50,301 bases of DNA from contig JAADHF010000116.1 in the NCBI GenBank assembly GCA_013151965.1, positions 502-50,802 on the forward strand, read 5' to 3'. Source of the DNA: Spirochaetota bacterium. Lineage in GTDB: Bacteria > Spirochaetota > Spirochaetia > SZUA-6. A model generated the notes under the pieces. The model worked only from the letters and a program-made list of their open reading frames with translations, was not told the origin of the DNA and searched no databases. Made by a program: the position numbers and the translations under genes. Each line of letters starts with the position of its first letter. Position 1 is the first letter of the stretch. Positions 43,714 to 50,301 of this stretch are shown piece after piece.

Positions 43714-44625
43714 TTATAAATGAGCAATTCCTATTATTTCCGTTATCTCGGCGAAATTATTATCCTTTAAATATGCTTCTATTCCCTTGATAACCTCCCG
43801 CATTATTAAAGGATTTACAAAATTATACATTCCGATCCCCACCGCGGTCGCTCCCGCAAGAATCATCTCCACGGCATCGATCCATGAAGCTATGCCGCCT
43901 GTTCCGATAATCGGTATGGATATTTTAGTAAAAGAGGAATACACCGCATAAACAGCCAGCGGGTGTATAGCCGGGCCGGACAAACCGCCGGCAATATTCC
44001 CGAGAAACGGTTTTCTCTTGTTAATATCGATTTTCATCCCTTTATAGGTATTTATAAGTGCTACGGCATCGGCGCCTGCGCTTTCCGCTATTAAAGACAT
44101 CTCACTGATATCTACAACAGAAGGTGAAAGCTTTGCAATTACCGGAACACGCGTAACTTCTTTTACCTTTTTTATTACTCTGTACAGTTCTTTCTTATCA
44201 CGGGCCCATTCTATCCCGTGATGCAGATTGGGACAGGATAAGTTAAGCTCCAGCAAATCCGCTTTTCCCGTATTTTCTATAATGCCCGCAAGCTCACAGA
44301 AATCTTCCATAGAGTTTCCTGCAATACTGATAATAACAGGCACTCCGAAGCCGGAAAGAACGGGCAGCCTATCCTTTATAAAATTATTAACTCCTTCGGT
44401 CGGTATTCCTATGGAATTCAGCATGCCGCATGGAGTCTCACAGATTCTCGGCGGTGTATTGCCTTCCCTTGAATTTATGAAAATAGTTTTGCTTACAACG
44501 GCGCCAAGTTCATCCGGCGAAAATATATTATCATGTATACTGTCACATTCATAAGTTCCGGAAGCAGGCATAACAGGATTCTTAAGGATTACTCCTGCAA
44601 TATTAACGTTTAAGTCCATTATCAA
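43714..44625 (-). CDS. pyrD: dihydroorotate dehydrogenase, class 1B catalytic subunit
   Basis: 303 aa. FMN barrel with the class 1B active-site Cys131 in ELNLSCPNLHHG, KTIFINSREGN, ALINTYKGM and the phosphate-binding GTGGIASW. It lacks the ferredoxin domain of dihydropyrimidine dehydrogenase PreA. Paired with PyrK it couples dihydroorotate/orotate to NAD+, and this form can work in the reductive direction (family knowledge). The ATG overlaps the pyrK stop as ATGA. Confidence 0.94.
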   Translation of the reverse strand: MIMDLNVNIAGVILKNPVMPASGTYECDSIHDNIFSPDELGAVVSKTIFINSREGNTPPRICETPCGMLNSIGIPTEGVNNFIKDRLPVLSGFGVPVIISIAGNSMEDFCELAGIIENTGKADLLELNLSCPNLHHGIEWARDKKELYRVIKKVKEVTRVPVIAKLSPSVVDISEMSLIAESAGADAVALINTYKGMKIDINKRKPFLGNIAGGLSGPAIHPLAVYAVYSSFTKISIPIIGTGGIASWIDAVEMILAGATAVGIGMYNFVNPLIMREVIKGIEAYLKDNNFAEITEIIGIAHL

Positions 44626-45425
44626 TCCAACTCCACTGAATTAACCGGAAATACCGGGCCGTCTTTGCATACAAGAAAATATCCGCCGGAACCTCTTTTT
44701 TTAACTGCACAGCCGTGACAATCTCCCATTCCGCACGCCATATAACTCTCTAAAAAAACATACCCTTTCGTTAAACCTTTTTTTTCCAGCTCACCGGTAA
44801 ACCGCGCGAATCTTTTGGAACCGCATGTATATATCCTATCCGGTTTCGATTTATTTATAAACCCTTCAAGAATATCCCGTGCATCACCATGATAGCCGTC
44901 GGAACCGTCATCCGTTATGATATTTATATCATTCGATGCATCTTTAAGATAATCCCTGCAGACAAGCCGGTTTCTTGTGGAAGCGGATAAAAAGGTAAAG
45001 ACTTCCGTTCCGGCTTTTTTTGCAGATTCTGCCAGATAAACTACAGCTGCAGCCCCCGCTCCCCGCACCAGAAGAATGATTTTTTCACCATGCGGTACTT
45101 CAACCGGATTCCCGAGCGGCCCGGTAATTAAAAGACGGCTTCCCGCTCTTAGACTATTCAGCATGGCGGTACCTTTTCCGGCAATCTTAATAATTAATCT
45201 GAACAGACCTTTTGCCGGATTTACCTGAACGATATCGAAGGGTCTTGAAAAAACCGGATCGTTACTATCCCAGCCCCGCACCATCACAAATTGGCCGGGC
45301 ATTGCATGTTCCGCTATTTTATCATTTTCGATTAACAGATCCAGATAACCTGTATATTCATTTTTTCGTGTTTTTATTCGCCCCTCGGTAAGAAAAGGCT
45401 TAATGAGACTATTCTTGATTTTCAT
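44622..45425 (-). CDS. pyrK: dihydroorotate dehydrogenase B electron-transfer subunit
   Basis: 267 aa. FAD domain with FSRPFDIVQVN, NAD-binding ILLVRGAGAAAVVYLAE, and a C-terminal [2Fe-2S] site (CGMGDCHGC...C). This is the PyrK electron-transfer chain that links the FMN of PyrD to NAD+. A hairpin separates it from the upstream binding-protein gene. Confidence 0.94.
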   Translation of the reverse strand: MKIKNSLIKPFLTEGRIKTRKNEYTGYLDLLIENDKIAEHAMPGQFVMVRGWDSNDPVFSRPFDIVQVNPAKGLFRLIIKIAGKGTAMLNSLRAGSRLLITGPLGNPVEVPHGEKIILLVRGAGAAAVVYLAESAKKAGTEVFTFLSASTRNRLVCRDYLKDASNDINIITDDGSDGYHGDARDILEGFINKSKPDRIYTCGSKRFARFTGELEKKGLTKGYVFLESYMACGMGDCHGCAVKKRGSGGYFLVCKDGPVFPVNSVELD

Positions 45426-45440
45426 TCATACTTAAACAGA

Positions 45441-45466
45441 GAGGGAAAGTTATTAAACTTTCCCTC
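45441..45466 (-). other. hairpin between the Liv-type binding-protein gene and pyrK
   Basis: GAGGGAAAGTT (45441-45451), 4-nt loop, AACTTTCCCTC (45456-45466): an 11-bp perfect stem. On the minus-strand transcript no long U-run follows, so it is probably an attenuator or mRNA-stability element within the operon rather than a full terminator. Confidence 0.55.
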
Positions 45467-45485
45467 CGAAACCTTTAATAATATC

Positions 45486-46712
45486 TTACTGCATGGGATA
45501 AATTACCGAACCATTAGCAGCCGCCTTCGGCCAGACCGTTACCTTTTTACCGTCCTGAATCTGAAATGTTACGGTACCGCCCGCTATATTCTCTCCCTTT
45601 TCATTGAATTCAGTGGGACCCCAGAAAGTCGTACCTCTATAAGATTTCAGTGCTTTCCTTACGGCATCCGTATCCAGGCTTCCTGCTTTCTCTATTGCCA
45701 TCTGCAGGAGCAGTCCGCCCTGGCTTGCTGCCGCTGCCTGGTATGTCAGTCCTTCGCCGAACTTTTCTTTATACAGAGCAGCATAATCCGAAGCTGAGCC
45801 GAACACAGGATCACTGTACTTCATCTGAGGCATCCACCAGGAAACCCCGAAAATACCATTTGCTTCTTTACCTAAATTCTTCTGAAAATCAAGTAATTCA
45901 GGGCCTGTTGTAAAAGCAATTGCTTTTAATTTAACCCTCTGCTCTTTCAGCTGCCGTACGGTAAGAATTGCCTCGCCCAAATATCCCGAGCCCATCAACA
46001 CCTCTGCTCCGGATTTTTTTATCTTTAATATTGTGGAAGAGAGGTCCTGTACACCTTTACTGTATTCTTCGTAATAGACAACCTTAAAACCCTTCTTTTC
46101 CGCATATGCTTTTGCGCCTTTTGCAACGGTTACAGGAAACAGATCGTTCGGTGTAATAATCGCCAGTTTTTCCGGACGCGGACTTACATTGGAAAGCATA
46201 TCTATAAAACTGTAAAAAATCCATGAACCCGGAGAAAGCACTGCAAAAACATTCTTAAAACCTCTGGCATATATTTTGGAGGCATTAGCAAGGGTTGCAA
46301 TTGTAAGTATATTATACTTCTCTGCAATCGCCGTAGTTGCAAATGTCGAGCCGCTGCCGAAGGGTCCCAGGAGAAAGTCCACCTTATCCTGAGTAATAAG
46401 CTTCTCCGTCAGTTTTGCAGATGTCTGATTATCCGACTGATCATCATAGTAGATTATCTTAACCGGTAATTTTTTATCTCCGACTTTTATTCCGCCCTTT
46501 GAATTTACCTTATCCGCCCAGAGTTCATAGCCGTTTTTTACCATATTTCCGAAACGTGCCAGGCCCCCGGAAAGAGACACAGATGCTCCGATCTTTATCT
46601 CCTTCTTTTCCGCTTTTTTTGCTTCCTTCTGCCCGCCGGCAAACAGTAACCCCTGAATACTCAAAGCAAAGGCAAGCATAAAAACAACACTTCTTACGTA
46701 TTTCCTCTTCAT
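45486..46712 (-). CDS. Liv-type ABC importer solute-binding protein
   Basis: 408 aa. Signal peptide of about 25 residues ending LLFAGGQKEA, a spirochaete-like motif. The mature part is a type I periplasmic-binding protein: KIGASVSLSGGLARFGNMVKNGYELWADKVNSKGGI, then YYDDQSDNQTSAKLTEKLI and LLGPFGSGSTFAT. The family binds branched-chain amino acids but also urea, amides and aromatic acids. Next to pyrD/pyrK/hydantoinase a cyclic ureide or nucleobase is possible (inference). GGAGG precedes the ATG. Confidence 0.92.
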   Translation of the reverse strand: MKRKYVRSVVFMLAFALSIQGLLFAGGQKEAKKAEKKEIKIGASVSLSGGLARFGNMVKNGYELWADKVNSKGGIKVGDKKLPVKIIYYDDQSDNQTSAKLTEKLITQDKVDFLLGPFGSGSTFATTAIAEKYNILTIATLANASKIYARGFKNVFAVLSPGSWIFYSFIDMLSNVSPRPEKLAIITPNDLFPVTVAKGAKAYAEKKGFKVVYYEEYSKGVQDLSSTILKIKKSGAEVLMGSGYLGEAILTVRQLKEQRVKLKAIAFTTGPELLDFQKNLGKEANGIFGVSWWMPQMKYSDPVFGSASDYAALYKEKFGEGLTYQAAAASQGGLLLQMAIEKAGSLDTDAVRKALKSYRGTTFWGPTEFNEKGENIAGGTVTFQIQDGKKVTVWPKAAANGSVIYPMQ

Positions 46713-46779
46713 AAATTCCTCCTATAAGAATTATTTATTTAATCAAACCCGGCAGGTTAAACCGCCGTGCTGATTTTAA

Positions 46780-47490
46780 CTATATCCCGAGATATGCTTT
46801 TTGAATTTCAGGGTTATTTAACAAAATCTCCGCATTATCCGCCATTTCCACCCTGCCGTTAACAACAACATACCCCTTCCGGGCTATTTCCAGCGCCGTC
46901 TGCACATCCTGATCCACCAGTAATATTGTCATATTTTTATTTTTATTTATATTCTTTAAAAGTTCTATAAGATCATCCACAATCACGGGAGCAAGGCCCA
47001 GAGAAAGTTCATCTATTAAAAGCAGCTTAGGGGCACCCATTAAACCTCTGCCTATAGCACACATCTGAGCTTCTCCTCCGGAAAGAGTACCGGTCGGCTG
47101 TTTTCTTCTTTCTTTAAGTCTCGGAAGAATCGAATACACCCATTCGATATCCTCCCTGATTTTCTTTTTCGAATCTTTTCTTGCATATGCTCCCATTTTA
47201 AGGTTTTCTTCTATGGTTAACCCCCGGTAGAGCTGTCTTCCTTCGGGTATCATTATAATACCTTTTTTTACTCTTTTTATTTGATTTTCACGGGTAATAT
47301 CTTCTCCGTTATAGATAATACTGCCGCTGTAGGGTTCTATTTCACCGACAATAGTTCTTAAAAAGGTAGTTTTCCCGACACCGTTCGAACCTATCAGAGC
47401 AGTAATCGAGCCCTCTTCGATTTCTACATTGAAATTCCATAATATTTGCACATCGCCGTAGCCTGAATTTAAATCTCTGACCTTAAGCAT
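46780..47490 (-). CDS. livF: Liv-type ABC importer ATPase, LivF
   Basis: 236 aa. Walker A GSNGVGKTT, signature LSGGEAQMCAIGRGL, Walker B LLLIDELSLGLAP. It starts 8 bp inside the LivG gene, so the ATPases are translationally coupled. The LivF name rests on its place and family; the substrate is unknown. Confidence 0.93.
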   Translation of the reverse strand: MLKVRDLNSGYGDVQILWNFNVEIEEGSITALIGSNGVGKTTFLRTIVGEIEPYSGSIIYNGEDITRENQIKRVKKGIIMIPEGRQLYRGLTIEENLKMGAYARKDSKKKIREDIEWVYSILPRLKERRKQPTGTLSGGEAQMCAIGRGLMGAPKLLLIDELSLGLAPVIVDDLIELLKNINKNKNMTILLVDQDVQTALEIARKGYVVVNGRVEMADNAEILLNNPEIQKAYLGI

Positions 47491-48253
47491 TTTTCCAACT
47501 CATCTTTGCGTATCTGGAACCGAGATATGCAGATATTACCTTTTCGTTTTTACTTATATTTTCCGGTTTATCCTCTGCAATCTTCTCTCCGTGATGAAGC
47601 ACCATAATCCGGTGCGAAATACTCATAATCGCTTTCATTACATGTTCGATTAACAGAATCGTCTTCCCCTCCTTATTGAGTTCCTCAATAAGCCTCATTA
47701 TCATTTCCAGATCGGTGGAACTGGAACCTGCCATAACCTCATCCAGAAGAATCAATTCGGGATCCATGGCTAAAGCCCTTGCCAGTTCGAGCCTTTTCCG
47801 TTCGGATACGTTAAGGTTTTCCACAGGAACTTCTTCTTTTTCTATCAGATTGAGTCTGGAAAGAATAGATCGTGTTTTATCCTGTGCTTCCTTAACGTTT
47901 ACAATCCTGTCCTTCCCGAACATAGCTCCTATGGAAACATTTTCTAAAAGTGTCATTCCCGGAAAGGGCTTTACAATCTGAAAGGTTCTCGATATTCCCA
48001 ATTCCGCTATTTTATGTGTCTTCAGATTTGTAATATTCCTGTCCTTATAATAAATTGCACCATCCGTAACTTTTAAGGTACCGTTTATCATCGAAAGCAG
48101 GGTAGTTTTGCCCGCCCCGTTAGGACCTATGATGCCGAATATTTCATTCTTTTTTACCTTAAAGTCGACCTGCCAGACAGCACGCAGAGCGCCGAAAGTT
48201 TTTGTCACTTTCCTGCCGTATAAAATAATATTCCGGTCTGCATCAGAGTTCAT
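47483..48253 (-). CDS. livG: Liv-type ABC importer ATPase, LivG
   Basis: 256 aa. Walker A GPNGAGKTT, Walker B LILLDEVMAGSS and the C-terminal LSHRIMVLHHGEKIAE-like segment of LivG. The signature motif reads NVSERKRLELARAL, lacking the usual LSGGQ but of LivG type. It overlaps the permease gene by 4 bp at its start. Confidence 0.93.
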   Translation of the reverse strand: MNSDADRNIILYGRKVTKTFGALRAVWQVDFKVKKNEIFGIIGPNGAGKTTLLSMINGTLKVTDGAIYYKDRNITNLKTHKIAELGISRTFQIVKPFPGMTLLENVSIGAMFGKDRIVNVKEAQDKTRSILSRLNLIEKEEVPVENLNVSERKRLELARALAMDPELILLDEVMAGSSSTDLEMIMRLIEELNKEGKTILLIEHVMKAIMSISHRIMVLHHGEKIAEDKPENISKNEKVISAYLGSRYAKMSWKNA

Positions 48254-49215
48254 AAGGCATTAGTCCTGCTTTTTTTTATATTCTCTATAACCCCTTTTAA
48301 ACCTCTCTCCGTTTTCATCAAACTTACTATTCCATTCGGAATAATTAATACGGTAATAATGATTATGGTTCCAAGAATTCCCAGGTGCAGATTAAGGAAT
48401 TGTGACCAGATCAGTTCCGATAAGCTTTCCAGAATAAAAGCCCCGATAAGCGGACCGAAAACCGTACCTGCTCCCCCTAAGAGTATAATTACAAACATTC
48501 TAACAACCCACATTACATTAAAGACCGTAGGCGGATCTATGTAGCTGAACCAGTACGCATAAACCGCACCGGCTAAACCTGTAAAAAGACCGCTTAAAGT
48601 CCACGCCGTAATCTTATACATCGTTGTGTCTATTCCCATAACACCGGCAGCTTCTTCATTAGCACGTATGGCTTTTAACGCATAACCCAGCCGGCTTTTC
48701 GACAACCACCAGGTAAAAGCTACAATGACAATAAGCAGGGCAAACATGAGAAAATAAAAAACAGAATTTACAAAAAACGGGCCGCCGTGCAGAGAAGGAA
48801 TGGTTGTGCCCTGTGCACCGCCGGTCAGATCGGTCAGATTATCAATTATATACTTTATCGCTTCCGCCGCACCCAAAGTAGCCAGCGCGAAGTAATGCCC
48901 TTTAAGCCGCAGTAAAAGCATTCCGAGCAGCAATGCAAGCAGAACTGATACAAGACCTGCAAAAATAAAAGAAGAAATAAATGAGAACCCTAATTTATTC
49001 ATTAAGCCGGCCACAGTATAAGCCCCGACACCGAAGAAAACCATATTCCCGAAAGCCGCATACCCTGTAAAGCCGGAAATAATATTCAGTGCGGATGCTA
49101 AAACGGCAAACATAAAAATGTTGGTTATAAGACGAACCCAGAACCCGGATAATACAAAAGGGAAGCTGACGAGTAATACTATTAAAATTATAAGAATTAC
49201 CAGTTTCTTATTCAT
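48250..49215 (-). CDS. livM: Liv-type ABC importer permease, LivM
   Basis: 321 aa from ATG 49215; an in-frame start 14 codons upstream is unlikely because the first helix begins right after MNKK. About eight to ten helices, with GYAAFGNMVFFGVGAY and GYALKAIRANEEAAGVMGID, the LivM cytoplasmic motif. It overlaps the LivH stop by 8 bp. Confidence 0.92.
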   Translation of the reverse strand: MNKKLVILIILIVLLVSFPFVLSGFWVRLITNIFMFAVLASALNIISGFTGYAAFGNMVFFGVGAYTVAGLMNKLGFSFISSFIFAGLVSVLLALLLGMLLLRLKGHYFALATLGAAEAIKYIIDNLTDLTGGAQGTTIPSLHGGPFFVNSVFYFLMFALLIVIVAFTWWLSKSRLGYALKAIRANEEAAGVMGIDTTMYKITAWTLSGLFTGLAGAVYAYWFSYIDPPTVFNVMWVVRMFVIILLGGAGTVFGPLIGAFILESLSELIWSQFLNLHLGILGTIIIITVLIIPNGIVSLMKTERGLKGVIENIKKSRTNAL

Positions 49216-50074
49216 TATATGACCTTTTACCGAACAGACCCTGCGGCATAAATACAAGGACTAAGACAAGAACAACAAACCCCAGCAGGTTCTGAAAAGA
49301 CGAAGGGATAATAGTAGTCCCGATTGTTTCCACAAGTGCAAGTACCAGCCCTCCCGCAAGTGCTCCGACAGTACTTCCGAGCCCTCCGAGAACAGAGATG
49401 ACAAATGCTTTCCCGATAAGAGGACCTCCTATAAAAGGGTTTATACTCATTATAGGAATAATTAATGCACCGGATACACCTGCCAGAGCGGCACTGACCC
49501 CCATTGTTATCGAATAAATATTTCTGACATCGACACCCACTACCCTGGCGCCTTCATAGTTTTGGGCCGTAGCACTTATTGCAAGCCCCACTTTAGTTCT
49601 CTTCATAAACAGATAAAAGAGAATCGTTAAAATTACCGCTACTATAAAAATACCAAAACGTATGACGGGAATTATTATTCCGCCTAAAGACAGCGATACC
49701 CCTGAATACGGCAGATTAATACTTCTAAAATCCGCCTTCCATATAAGCAGACATATATTCGCTATTAATATCTGAAGCCCGAAGGTAAATGTTAAGGTTA
49801 TAAAAATACTTCCCCTTACAACCAGATTAAGTAAAAAACGCTGAATTACGTAACCAATCAGAAAGAGAATCAACATTACAATGGGTATCGATAAAAAAGG
49901 ATCTATTCCGTAAGCTATATAAAATGTATAGGAAAGATATGCACCGATCATAATAAAAGAACCGTGTGCAAGATTAATGATATTCATTACCCCCCAGACC
50001 AGGGAAAATCCTATTCCGATTGTTCCGTAAACAGCTCCAAGAAGAATGCCATTAATAATGGCCTGGAGTAACAT
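49208..50074 (-). CDS. livH: Liv-type ABC importer permease, LivH
   Basis: 288 aa. Eight or so helices. LivH motifs: NGILLGAVYGTIGIGFSLVWGVMNIINLAHGSFIM and AISATAQNYEGARVVGVDV. First gene of the importer operon, followed by LivM, LivG, LivF, binding protein, pyrK, pyrD and hydantoinase on the same strand. AGAGGT stands 6 bp before the ATG. Confidence 0.93.
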   Translation of the reverse strand: MLLQAIINGILLGAVYGTIGIGFSLVWGVMNIINLAHGSFIMIGAYLSYTFYIAYGIDPFLSIPIVMLILFLIGYVIQRFLLNLVVRGSIFITLTFTFGLQILIANICLLIWKADFRSINLPYSGVSLSLGGIIIPVIRFGIFIVAVILTILFYLFMKRTKVGLAISATAQNYEGARVVGVDVRNIYSITMGVSAALAGVSGALIIPIMSINPFIGGPLIGKAFVISVLGGLGSTVGALAGGLVLALVETIGTTIIPSSFQNLLGFVVLVLVLVFMPQGLFGKRSYNE

Positions 50075-50105
50075 AAATACCTCTGCTAGTTAATTATTTT
50101 TTTTT

Positions 50106-50135
50106 AATCTAATACAAAACCCGAAGGACAGTCAA
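50106..50135 (-). promoter_or_regulatory. candidate sigma-70 promoter of the liv-pyr operon
   Basis: On the minus strand TTGACT (50135-50130), spacer 18, TAGATT (50111-50106; four of six). It lies in the 93-bp gap between the receiver gene and livH. Confidence 0.45.
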
Positions 50136-50167
50136 TATAACAACCACCCATTTTAGTCATTTTGTTA

Positions 50168-50301
50168 TTAATCGATGAATTTATGTACCAGATTATGCAC
50201 TTCGAAGATTGTAAACGGCTTGTGTATGCATATATCCGCTCCTGCCTTGTAGAGCTGTTCTTCGTACATATCACTTGTAATCCCTATTGTATGTTTCCCG
50301 G
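50168..50301 (-). CDS. response-regulator receiver domain, C-terminal fragment
   Basis: Only the last 44 residues are in the window, ending at TAA 50168. They read as the tail of a receiver domain: GITSD, then KAGADICIHKPF with the conserved Lys, then a closing amphipathic helix. As the protein ends here it is either a stand-alone CheY-like regulator or a protein with a C-terminal receiver. Confidence 0.75.
   Translation of the reverse strand, partial: GKHTIGITSDMYEEQLYKAGADICIHKPFTIFEVHNLVHKFID

Overview
The window looks like part of an anaerobic or facultative spirochaete chromosome. The two solute-binding proteins carry a signal peptide ending in an A-GG-x-KE motif (AGGTKE at 10.1 kb, FAGGQKE at 46.7 kb), which is typical of Spirochaeta/Treponema relatives. 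Base composition is moderately AT-rich, and there are many ferredoxin-, tungsten-, molybdenum- and corrinoid-type enzymes. The species cannot be fixed from the sequence alone. I saw no tRNA, rRNA, CRISPR array or insertion sequence.

Layout. (1) 0-3.2 kb, minus strand: a DUF4390-like secreted protein, an NtrY-like sensor kinase and a sigma-54 NtrC-type response regulator cut by the left edge. A good sigma-54 promoter lies in front of them. (2) 3.5-5.1 kb: a fused methylenetetrahydrofolate reductase (MetF plus MTHFR_C zinc/Fe-S domain), divergent from (3) 5.5-16.6 kb: a non-pyrrolysine MttB-family methyltransferase, a tungsten aldehyde:ferredoxin oxidoreductase (AOR), a convergent ferredoxin-type protein, a complete peptide/opine-type ABC importer with fused ATPases, and an IclR regulator. 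This reads as a regulated unit for uptake and demethylation of a methylated amine-like compound. (4) 16.6-26.5 kb: mostly housekeeping: a YHS-domain/thioredoxin-reductase-like fusion without the redox CxxC, a FemAB-type transferase, a chemotaxis receptor, metG, a MtaA/UroD-like protein, and hflK-hflC ending at a strong bidirectional terminator. (5) 26.5-50.1 kb: a catabolic island. It holds two molybdenum-hydroxylase triads, aspartate carbamoyltransferase (pyrB), a second IclR regulator, a PLP decarboxylase behind a short coupled leader ORF, a HemL-like class III aminotransferase, a sodium:solute symporter, a second AOR, a hydantoinase/dihydropyrimidinase, dihydroorotate dehydrogenase B (pyrD+pyrK), and a full Liv-type ABC importer. 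The right edge holds the tail of a receiver-domain protein.

How the parts may work together (inference). In region 3, methyl groups taken from a quaternary or methylated amine would pass through a corrinoid protein encoded elsewhere to tetrahydrofolate, and MetF run in reverse would oxidise them. In region 5, hydantoinase, PyrD/PyrK and PyrB could act in the degradative direction on orotate, dihydropyrimidines or other cyclic ureides, giving carbamoyl phosphate and aspartate. The molybdenum hydroxylases would hydroxylate the N-heterocycle. The decarboxylase, aminotransferase and AOR form a plausible amino acid -> amine -> aldehyde -> acid chain.

The most distinctive regulatory signal is a palindrome of form GAAT-N3-ATTC in three separate promoter regions: before the MttB-like gene, before the ABC importer, and between the second iclR and the decarboxylase. 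It resembles a classical IclR-type operator and suggests a common regulon across the two catabolic islands.
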